64,000 nucleotides of DNA from positions 19,813 to 83,812 of the forward strand of contig JAKSZP010017481.1 in assembly GCA_022478985.1 (NCBI GenBank). Direction: 5' to 3'. A program made the translations under genes and the position numbers. Under the pieces are notes generated by a model, which saw nothing but the letters and a program-made list of their open reading frames with translations, did not search any database and was not told where the DNA came from. Positions 56,050 through 64,000 of the stretch are shown piece by piece. How positions within the stretch are numbered: position 1 is the stretch's first letter; the number at the start of each line of letters is the position of its first letter. The DNA is from Massospora cicadina. Taxonomy: Eukaryota > Entomophthoromycota > Entomophthoromycetes > Entomophthorales > Entomophthoraceae.

Positions 56050-57300
56050 ATCTATCACTACTATGGGCTCTCAATTTTTGCCCGAAGAAGCTCAAAATAA
56101 GGAGCAAGGCGGTATTTTAATGGGTCCATTCAACTATAAACAAAATCCCAAGAGTACCATCCACTTTGGAATTCCGTGCCAATTTGGAGTTTTATGATTC
56201 TAATATAAGCTTTACAGCAAATTTTAAATCCCTACTGAGGTTTTACAAAATAACATTAATCAAATGCTGGAGGGAGCCTTAATTCCTGGAATCCGTTCCA
56301 CCCTATCTCATTCTAATGATGTACCCTCTATCTTAAGAGAAGTGTTGCAAACCTCCAAAATGCCAGGAATTGGCACCAAGCAATAGTTACATCAGATAGT
56401 ACACCCTACCATATACCATCTATTACTGGTTATGGGAATGCATCATCAAGGGATGCTCAATTTACTAGAAGGACTTCAGTCCTTAAATAATTATGTTACT
56501 GAGTTTTTTAAATCCACATTTGAATTTAGCTGAGATAATTGAAATGCCATCATAAGTAATCAGACCTTTTTAAATGAAGTACATCAACAGCTTATTCTGC
56601 TTGATCATGGGATGTCCAGCTTTATTGAATTACAGCTTCAAGACCGAGTCTGGGAAATTTAGCAAGAATGGAAAGTAGGAATTTCTCAACTTTCTGAGCA
56701 GAGTTGAGCAATGGAAGCAGAAATCAGAAATTGTCTTTCTCAATTGGAGCAATTGTACCTGGGAATCCAATCTTGAGTCATTGAAGTAGAGAAAACTTCT
56801 GGCGCTATGAGTCCTTCTGGGGTTGAAGGACCTCATGGTCCACCTGGGGGTGTAGGTCCAAGAGGGCCCCTGGTTTTAAGGGCCCCACGGACCACCAGGG
56901 GAAGATTGACCTCAGGGACCCCCAGGTGCAGTTGGACCTTGAGGGGCCCCTGGGCGCAGATGGTTATTTAGGATCCCTTCAACAAGTTGACCCCTTATTG
57001 AGTATGATGGACCGCTTATGTGAACAATTTTACAAAGTGGCCAAGGAATGTAACTTAACCCCTGAGGGGGTACAATTGATCCCCTCCTGTCACTTCAGTC
57101 TCTCTCTATTGAATTGAGTAATCTGAGTAATTGGGCAAAGGACACTGACATCCTGTTTCAGGATATGAAACTAAAAGCGAGTTTCTTCAAGCCAAAATTG
57201 AAACATTGAAACTTAATTACAATGCTCAGCAGGAGCAAATTTATGAACTATCTCATCGGATGGATGAAAAAGTGAAGCATGTTGAATTATATTGACAGAT
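56050..57300 (+). pseudogene. gag N-terminal half of gypsy B1: coiled coil, collagen-like, coiled coil
   Basis: At 56450-56800 heptad-rich codons (QLQDRVWEI, EAEIRNCLSQLEQLYLGIQ) suggest a coiled coil. At 56803-56960 Gly falls at every third residue: SGVEGPHGPPGGVGPRGP, then, after a one-base loss, GFKGPHGPPGED, a stop in place of Gly, PQGPPGAVGP and GAPG, about 17 triplets rich in Pro. At 57175-57300 FLQAKIETLKLNYNAQQEQI and YELSHRMDEKVKHVELY form a second likely coiled coil. I infer a trimeric collagen-like stalk in the ancestral Gag; the copy is now broken. Confidence 0.7.
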
Positions 57301-58062
57301 TCGCAAAATTTGGGCTGAGATCGTCGTCCCCTATCATCCATTTTCTTTGCAAGTTTCTGATTATAACTCTTATGTTTCTACTCAATCTGAATATCCTGTA
57401 GTTCATGTTTTAATGGCCAATGCTCCAATGAGTTTCAAGCCAGTATTTTAAGTACAAGTACTCTCCTGGGGAAGGTAGCATTATCTCGTTCCTATATCTA
57501 TATGAGAAGGCTCTGAGTGAGGCCTCTGATTAACAGAAAATGAACCACTTGCCTAATTGTCTCAATTGATTGGCTCAGGATATCATGGTACCTCACTTAA
57601 TGACTTGCACTCCTTGGTCTCAGGTGAAAGAGGCGTTAATCAAAGAATTTGGAAGTGAGCAAACCTTATCCTCTCAAAAACAGGCTTTTATGGGGATACA
57701 ACCCCTCTGAAATAAATTAATCAAAGATTTTACTCATTGGTTTTATCTGGAAGATCAACCTTTGGTGGCCTGTGGTCAGTTGATTTTGGATGATGCGATT
57801 AATGCCGTTATGTCTGCTTTTACTTCCAGAACTAGTTGCAAGTATACCCTAATAGCATAAAGAAGAATTTCCAAAGTATATTAGACATCAAGTAGGCCTT
57901 GTTAGAATTGCCCTCTCAAGTTTCAGAGAAACCTCAAGTTTATAATTCCCTAAGACCTAGTCACCTATTATTTATGCTGTTCCTGATAATACTAGAGCGA
58001 TTCAGTGTAGCTACTGTCACCAATTTTCCATACTTAGGACCATTGTTTCAAGAAAGAAGCAG
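57301..58062 (+). pseudogene. gag capsid and zinc knuckle of gypsy B1
   Basis: Capsid-type pieces such as VLMANAPMSFKPVF and VKEALIKEFGSE (about 57410-57660), ending in the aligned segment KPQVYNSLRP. At 58005-58047 a knuckle C-S-Y-C-H-Q-F-x-H-T-x-D-H-C can be read across a one-base frameshift, a C-x2-C-x4-H-x4-C pattern, followed by the Lys-rich KKEADEKKQKDK. This marks the nucleocapsid end of Gag. Confidence 0.7.
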
Positions 58063-58199
58063 ATGAGAAGAAGCAAAAGGATAAAACCAATAAGATCCTT
58101 CATCCTGATAATGATATGAGTGTGAAACAAGAACATCAAAGCCCTGTCAAGTATAATAAAGATGAACATTCTTTTAATTCCTTACCCTCCTTGTTGGTA

Positions 58200-58500
58200 T
58201 TATCCTCTTAGTTTGAAAGCACCAATATCCGCATTGACTTCTGAGTGAATCAAGTCAAGGCCAAAGCTATCATTGATATGGGATCTCTGGTGAATGTTGT
58301 CTCATCAAAATTTATCAAGCAGATCAAGTTAATGCCTAATAATTCCCATTTTGAAGTTTATGGCACTGCAGGACCTCAGAGTACTCGGTCAATTGGAGCT
58401 TTTTTGTCTCTCCCAATAAAAATTGGGAAGCTAACTTTTACCATCCCAGCTATTGTTCTTGATAACTTGAGTTATAACCTACTATTGGGGACTTAATTCT
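58200..58500 (+). pseudogene. retropepsin of gypsy B1
   Basis: Open frame 58245-58496: KAKAIIDMGSLVNVVSSKFI holds the active-site loop as D-M-G-S (usual D-T/S-G), then VYGTAGPQSTRSIGAFLSLP and AIVLDNLSYNLLLGT, the C-terminal motif. The Asp itself is intact; the Thr-to-Met change is a single C-to-T. Best-preserved protease of the window. Confidence 0.85.
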
Positions 58501-58639
58501 TGCGGAAATTTGATGGAATTATTAATTAACCTAACTCATCTCTATCTTTCTTGGTGTATAGAGTTTCTTTACTTTTGTCTGAACATGCTCATACACCACG
58601 TCAGTTATGTTGTTGAAAGGGTCTAAAAGGTCTTATTAT

Positions 58640-59035
58640 ATTCACTACCATGTTGGCGACCCTCAGGTAAAACTACCCACTACCTCAGCGGATATTGCAG
58701 AGGGGATGCCTATTTTGCTCCCAACAATCTAATTATTCCACCAAAATCACAGGTAATTGTTAATAACTTTTTCCATTTTTCGATTCCCAAAGGACATTTA
58801 TTACAAGTCTAGGGCTTTTTCAACCCTCTGGTTAAAGCTATATTGCCATGTCCTGGAATTTTGGATTACGCTTATTCAGGATCGTTATCTGTTTTATTGG
58901 TGAACCTTACCAATGAATCCAAGATGGTGGACCAACAACACCCCATTGCTTATGTCAAGTTATTACCCATATCTAAGATTTATGATGTTAAACCTTTTGG
59001 AAGCCTACAAGACTTTAGGTTGAAAAGTGATTAGA
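58640..59035 (+). pseudogene. dUTPase-like segment, gypsy B1
   Basis: Best copy of this module. Readable in order: TTSADIAEGMPILLP (motif 1 region, T-x-x-S/A-x-x-D), PPKSQVIVNNFFHFSIPKG (strand and motif 2 region), PGILDYAYSGSLSVLLVN at about 58855-58908 (motif 3, with the invariant Asp, Tyr and Gly) and QQHPIAYVKLLPI (motif 4, usual G-D-R-I-A-Q-L). dUTPase hydrolyses dUTP to keep uracil out of cDNA. The Arg-Ser-Gly core of motif 2 is missing, so it may be a non-catalytic relative. Confidence 0.6.
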
Positions 59036-59089
59036 AAATTCTTACAGTGAGGCCTGCTATTGGAAAACACATTTCAATAGCGATCAAGA

Positions 59090-60010
59090 AAACAAGTGCT
59101 TCAGTTGTTAGAAGAGTACTCCAACATCTTTGCTAAGCATACTTATGACTTTGGTAAGATGAAAGGAGTAATGTATTCCATTGAAACTGGCGATTATCTT
59201 CCTATTTGTGTCAAGCCCTATCATAAGTCTAAAGTGGAAGAATCCCAAGTTACCAAAGAATTTCATCTATTTTTGAGGCTATATTGTTAAAAACCTCCAA
59301 TAGTCCTAGGGCATCTCCATTGCTACTGGTTAAGAAAAAGATGGTTCTCATCAAGTAATTATGGATTATTGATGACTGAATGCTATTAGTTGATGAGACA
59401 GTTATTCTTTACCTAGGATCGATGATTCTCTTAGGTTGTTGGCTGGATCAACTTATTTTTCAGCCATGGATTTAGCTAGTGGATATTGCAAATTGAATTA
59501 TCCCCAGCTGACTGAGCGAAGTGTGCTCTAATATCAAGTGAAGGTTTATTTGAACCACCTCGGTTGCCTCAAGGATTGAGCAATGCCCCAGAAACTTTCC
59601 AACGGGCCATGGATGGTATGTTGCGAGACCTAAAGCTTACTTGTGTTCTGGTATATCTTGATGATGTTACTGTATTTTCCAAAACTTCTACCAAACATTT
59701 GGGCCATCTAAAAGAAGTTTTAAGCAAATTCAAAGCACCTCCTTGAAGCTTTAATCCTCTAAATGTCCATTCTTCCAAAATGAAATGGAGTTTTTAGGAC
59801 ATTAAGTATCAGCCAAAGGAATTCAACACCTTGCAGATAAAGTTCAAGCTATTTACCAAATGCCTCCTCTACCTCTATGCGGGATATTCAAGTTTTTCTT
59901 GGTATGGTTGGGTATTATTGGCAATTTATACCCAAATTTGCTGATATGGCTAAACCATTATTCCATCTGTTACAGAAAGGAGTGTCCTTTGAGTGGAGTT
60001 CAGCTCAGGA
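59090..60010 (+). pseudogene. reverse transcriptase of gypsy B1
   Basis: LLEEYSNIFAKHTYDFGKMK leads into the RT. ATSPLLLVKKKDGSHQ-like codons at about 59310-59360, FSAMDLASGYCKL (59461-59497), PQGLSNAPETFQRAMDGM (59567-59620) and VLVYLDDVTVFSKTSTKHLG with the intact catalytic box at about 59645-59705. MRDIQVFLGMVGYYWQFIPK and FEWSSAQEHSFNSL follow in one frame (59877-60131). Three or more frameshifts or stops. Confidence 0.9.
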
Positions 60011-60059
60011 ACATTCATTCAATTCCCTGAGAACTGCCTTGACTAAGGCACCTGTTTTA

Positions 60060-60460
60060 ATTCATCCTTGCTTTGATAAGCCTTTTTATTACATACAGAT
60101 GCAAGCAATGTCGTTATTGGGGCTATTTTAGCTCAGTGTGATGAAGAGCATAAGGGCCATCCCATTGCATATTATAGCAAAACTTTGTCTAAAGCTGAAC
60201 GAAATTACAGTGTCACTGAGCGAGAGTGTTTGGACGTAATTCTAGCTATCAAACACTACCGTCTCTTCTTGTATGGTAATCATTTTACTGTTATTACTGA
60301 CCATTCTTCTTTAATATGGTTGCAAAATATGAAGGATCTTGATGGGAGATTGTCTCGTTGGGCCTTAAGATTGTAAAATTACGATTTTTCCATTGTTCAT
60401 TGGTCAGGTGCTCAACATCAGAATGCTGATGGTTTGTCTTGAATTCCTATTCTGACTTTG
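60060..60460 (+). pseudogene. RNase H of gypsy B1
   Basis: YTDASNVVIGAILAQCD-like codons at about 60088-60138 (first Asp, frameshifted), then frame 60185-60376: KAERNYSVTERECLDVILAI with the Glu, FLYGNHFTVITDHSSLIWLQ with the Asp, and RLSRWALRL. A stop (TAA) at about 60376 ends it just before NYDFSIVHWSGAQHQNADGL. Confidence 0.9.
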
Positions 60461-60539
60461 GAAGTAGAGAAGGAAGAACGCTTATATAACCTTTTTGGAC
60501 GGCCTGAGTTGTGGGATCAAGATTCTAAAAATCAAGACT

Positions 60540-61690
60540 ATCTAAATCTATAACTAAAGATACTATGATTTGGGAGGGAGCTTTATATAAGAAGGTTAAA
60601 ACCAAGTGGTTACCCTTTTTACACTCAAACTCAAGATTTCAGGCTGTCATGGAAGGGCATGAGCAAGTAGGCCACAGTGGGTTGAAGAAATCAAGAATGG
60701 TTGAAAACCCAATATTATTGGGATGACATGACCAAGTTCATCTGAGAGACCCTTAACTCATGTCATATTTGTAAAAGTCATAGAAGTACCAACCCAACTT
60801 ATCAGCATCAAGTTATTTCCTCAACTAAAGCGTTTGAAGCGGTAAGCATTTATGTGGTAGGTCCTTTTCCTTGGGGATTACATGGCCACCAGTATATTAT
60901 TATAGCTGTCAACCATTTAACTAAATGGGTTGAGGCTATTTCTATTGCCACCCTCTTGGCTAAGACTATGGCGTTATTCCTTTACCAACATATAATCTCT
61001 CATCATGGTTGTCCCAAAGTTCTTTTGTCGGATAATGGGACTAACTTTGCCTCACAACTTGTACAGGAATTATCTAAATTATTCAACACTGCCCAACGAT
61101 TTGTTGTTCTGTACAATCCCTCAACAAATGGAGCCATTGAACGAGTCAATGGAACTCTAGTTTCAATATTAAGAAAGATGGCTCCTAATGATCCATCTCG
61201 GTGGAATTTTTATTTACCTAGTGCCTTATTTGACAATTGGATAGGTTATCATCAAATTATTAAGATGTCGCCTTTCAAGTGCCTATATGGGCGAGATCCC
61301 TCAGTCCCTTCTAGTGTCCAAGCCATACTTGAAGAAAGCATACCAGAAAAAACTGATCTGATTTTGAGAAATCTGGCAGATGAGATTATGCATCTTCAAA
61401 CTCAGACTATGAAAATGATTGAATTAACCACTCAAAGAGAGACTCAAAGAGCCAATTAACATAAACCCGCCTTACCTGAATACCAAATTGGAGATTATGT
61501 CATGTATTACCATTCTTGGCCTGGTGGACAAACTGAAAAGTTAGGCACCAACTGGTATGGTCCTTATTGAGTTATATTTCAAGAAGGACTAGAGTATTTG
61601 ATTGGTCATAATGATACTGACATAGTGATCAATTGTATTCACCCTAGGTTTTTAAGAATTCACCCTCCACCATGATCGAATTTTGAGGGG
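60540..61690 (+). pseudogene. integrase of gypsy B1
   Basis: HEQVGHSGLKKSRM (zinc-binding His pair, about 60659-60700), Cys pair near 60760-60775. The long frame 60854-61459 (201 codons) covers the DDE core: VGPFPWGLHGHQYIIIAVNH, VLLSDNGTNFASQLVQELSK with the second Asp, NPSTNGAIERVNGTLVSILR with the Glu. The first catalytic position reads Tyr (I-Y-V-V-G-P, usually D). WYGPY near 61555 is the GPY/F motif. Ends at HPRFLRIHPPP. No chromodomain. Confidence 0.9.
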
Positions 61691-61694
61691 GAAT

Positions 61695-62037
61695 TGTCAG
61701 GATTTCACTGAATTATCTTGTCTTTGGAGATTCTACTCCATCAATTCCCCCAGCTTCACTGGAAGGAGAGCTTAATTTATCTCAATCTATCAATGTTAAC
61801 AAGAATGATCAGCCTCATCCTGATCAATTGATTGAAGATTTGATCACACAATGATTAATCAGCACTGATAGATTACACGCCAAATCGAAACCTCTAAATA
61901 TCCCATCCTTTTGTTAATAATGATTAGATTGAGTTTCAGTCTATTTTTACTTTAATTTATCGATTTTTGGAGAATCCAATTAATGTAACTTTGAGAGAAA
62001 ACCTGACACATTGGAAGTGTAATTCAAAACTTCCAGA
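61695..62037 (+). repeat. 3' LTR of gypsy B1
   Basis: 343 bp, TGTCAGGATTTCACTGA to AAAACTTCCAGA, followed by the duplication GTATG at 62038-62042. Preceded by TTTTGAGGGGGAAT. Confidence 0.95.
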
Positions 62038-62042
62038 GTATG

Positions 62043-62676
62043 TACGAAATTATGTAGTATATGTATTCCTAGGGGTATGTATGTATGTAAATTATACAAT
62101 GATGGGATGTATGATAATATAGCTATAATAAAAGCAAGTGTGGCTGTGAGTTTTTGTGATGGCCAGCCAAAACTAAGATATGTAGAGCTTTGAAATCTTG
62201 GATACAGGTGGACAGGAAGGGGGTTTGTGTGCACTATAAAGCCAGATTTAAACTTTCATAGTAAAATAAATTTTTATCTAAGAAATAAAGTTTTATATGT
62301 TTTAATATTAATTGGTGTAATGTTACAGCTGAGCAGTTTAATATTTAATTAATTTGATAGTTTAAATGGTTTTGACAAGCAATTGGTGGTCATTTGGCTA
62401 ATTTTTCAATACAATCAACTTAGTAAGTAGTAATTATATGACTTATTTGATAGTTTAAATGGTTTTCAAGTGATGGTGTTATTAGTTTGATTCAATAGGT
62501 CTCTTTTATTTTGGGTAAATGGTTAGTAGTTTTTTAATGATCCAATAGATTTGATTACCCTAACTTTTTGATAACCATCTACCTTTATATAAACTAATAT
62601 ACAATAATAACTGTTTATGGATGTCTTACTTCAAATAATTGATGATGATATGTTAAATTGCAAATATAAAAAATGC
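62043..62676. other. AT-rich DNA, no feature
   Basis: Spacer between gypsy B1 and the second LINE-X copy. No domain or repeat end recognised; AGTTTAAATGGTTTT occurs twice (62359 and 62453), a short local repeat. Confidence 0.5.
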
Positions 62677-64000
62677 TGGGTAAGCCCCCTGCAGCAAAGG
62701 AACGCCCTGGATCAAGTTGCCTTTAGGATTTCCTTCGCCTGAGTGGCTTTATAGATGCGCTTCCACCCTCCGCGTCTGGCCTAGGTTGCATGACTAGGAT
62801 CCAGTATGATGGAGTTGCTTTCCAGTCAGAGTCACGCATAGATATGGCACTGATTGGCCCCCTGCTAATTGGCCGCGTCTCCTCTCCATCTCTCGTGACA
62901 ACCATCTGAGTGATCACAGGTCACTCACCGTTGTCCTCACCACCACACTTAGACCGTCGCGTGTGGTTCTGGCCTAGGGTTGCCCCAGCTCTTCTCAACA
63001 ACCCTTCACTAAGGAGAAGCTGTCTATGACCATGGGAGACTCTCACCTCCCCCCACCCCACCTGCTTGACCACAAGGCTAGATGGGCGGTGACCAAGGAG
63101 GGCATCACCCGCGTTGCTTACAACTGTGCCAAAGCCCAGATGACTGCAGCTCGCGCCAGAGTCAAAAGGGCGGAAGCCAGAATCAGACATTTAAAGTGAA
63201 ACTGCCAGCCTTCGCCCTCTCCCAGATGGTTGGAAGACTGGGAAGCGGCGCAGGAAGCACTCCGCTTGGAGCTCACACTGCAGGAAGAACGGGCAGCAAA
63301 CTTTACAACATCTCGTTACTATGCTCAATGGGAACGCCCCACCCGCTTCTTTCAGAAACAGAAAGCCCGGTCAACAGCGCAGGATATTACTGCACTGAAG
63401 ATTGGCACTACAACCACTTCAGATAAGGAGGAAATCACGCAGGAACTACACCCGCTTCTACTCCAGCCTCTTCCATGCCACCCAGATGGACCCATCGGAC
63501 ATCCAAGACTTCCTGTGGCGGGCTCTAGAGCCGCCCATTGACCCACGGGCTGATGAGGCTCTACTGGCGCCTATTTCCATCCAGGAGGTGATGGAAACCC
63601 TTCTGAAATCCCCACGGCTTAAAGCCCCAGGCTCAGACGGAATACCCTTTGAGGTGTACCTTCTGGAACCTGCAGTGATAGCCAGAACCCTCCGCGACCT
63701 CTTCGCTGCACTCTTGGTGAATGGCGAGTTCCTCTCCGACTCCAGAGGCTCAATCACGACCCTCATTCACAAGAAGTCAGACCGTGAGAACCTGGCGAAC
63801 TGGCGCCCCATAGCGTTGATCAACACAGACCACAAGCTCTTCACGAAGCTTCTGGCCAACCGCATCACCAAATGGGTGTCACCTCGCCTCTCCCCATCCC
63901 AGCACGGTTTTATTCCGGGGAGGTCGTTATGGGACAACTATAATGACCTTCACGTGACTTTGACTGCTAACTCTCGTAAGGTGAATGGCTTTGTGGCTCT
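62677..64000 (+). mobile_element. LINE-X copy 2, 5'-truncated, runs off the window
   Basis: From about 62680 the plus strand is nearly identical to the minus strand of LINE-X from about 51325 down to 50000. It starts inside the endonuclease, just after GDFN, keeps ATCTGAGTGATCACAGGTCA (SDH region), and continues into RT: APGSDGIPFEVYLLEPA, LANWRPIALINTDHKLFTKL, SQHGFIPGRSLWDNYNDLH at about 63899-63955, which is intact here while damaged in LINE-X. Stops and frameshifts exist in the linker. The 3' part and target duplication lie outside the window. Confidence 0.9.

Larger units (their letters stand above)
55664..62037 (+). mobile_element. Ty3/gypsy retrotransposon B1, complete
   Basis: 6374 bp between GTATG duplications at 55659-55663 and 62038-62042. 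LTRs 55664-56004 and 61695-62037 differ at roughly one site in nine by eye, so the element is old. Order: gag with collagen-like segment and coiled coils, CCHC knuckle, protease, dUTPase-like segment, RT, RNase H, integrase with GPY/F but no chromodomain, polypurine tract TTTTGAGGGGGAAT. No TGG-type primer binding site is obvious after the 5' LTR (GTTGTGCTCACTACAGGGG). Confidence 0.95.

Noticed and set aside
56815..56960. A captured host collagen-type gene
   Set aside because: The segment lies in the gag position of a complete LTR element and recurs in B2, so it belongs to the element.

Overview
The window reads as transposon-packed nuclear DNA from a eukaryote with a large, repeat-rich genome. 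The Ty3/gypsy pol sequences, one with a C-terminal chromodomain, and the LINEs with an ORF1 (RRM-like fold plus CCHC knuckle) and an ORF2 (APE endonuclease, RT, C-terminal zinc finger, no RNase H seen) look most like fungal elements to me, but the species cannot be fixed from the sequence. I found no convincing host gene, rRNA, tRNA gene or CRISPR array. Almost every coding stretch is broken by stops and frameshifts, so the open frames are fragments of dead elements.

Layout. 1-11107: two gypsy copies of one family (A1, A2) in tandem sharing the LTR at 6110-6928; A2 has no gag. A1 carries a 35-base LINE-tail insertion at 394-428 and two stacked LINE-type insertions at 1936-4186 in its RT. 11108-11747 and 19502 to about 23600: an older gypsy (C), split by chromovirus D (11748-19501), whose two LTRs were themselves invaded (12208-13161 and 18566-19314). 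C also holds a 21-base LINE-tail insertion, an ORF1-only LINE (21114-23041) and two SINEs. About 24550-28266: gypsy F, with a solo LTR in its integrase. 28267-41393: gypsy B2, split by the nearly full-length LINE-Y (29355-34740). 41487-42696: a TRIM-like element. 43081-43444: a two-headed SINE. 43461-48153: unassigned AT-rich DNA. 48173-54608: near full-length LINE-X on the minus strand with 19-bp target duplications. 55256-55532: SINE. 55664-62037: complete gypsy B1 with LTRs and a GTATG duplication. 62677 to the end: a 5'-truncated second copy of LINE-X on the plus strand.

How the parts relate. LINE-Y, one ORF1-only element and all four SINE copies end in related 3' tails built on GGTCAGCTTACCTC, as expected if the LINE-Y machinery mobilises the others in trans. 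LINE-X, the other ORF1-only element, a short truncated copy and two micro-insertions share a different tail (CTAGT[A/G]CT before the A-run). The ORF1-only elements are therefore non-autonomous LINE relatives, comparable to mammalian HAL1, attached to two different LINE families.

Two protein features are unusual. The gag regions of B1 and B2 contain collagen-like Gly-X-Y repeats, in B1 between segments that look like coiled coils. The pol regions of A1, A2, B1 and B2 have a divergent dUTPase-like segment between protease and RT. Coordinates of domains in degenerate copies are approximate; LTR and target-site-duplication boundaries were read base by base.
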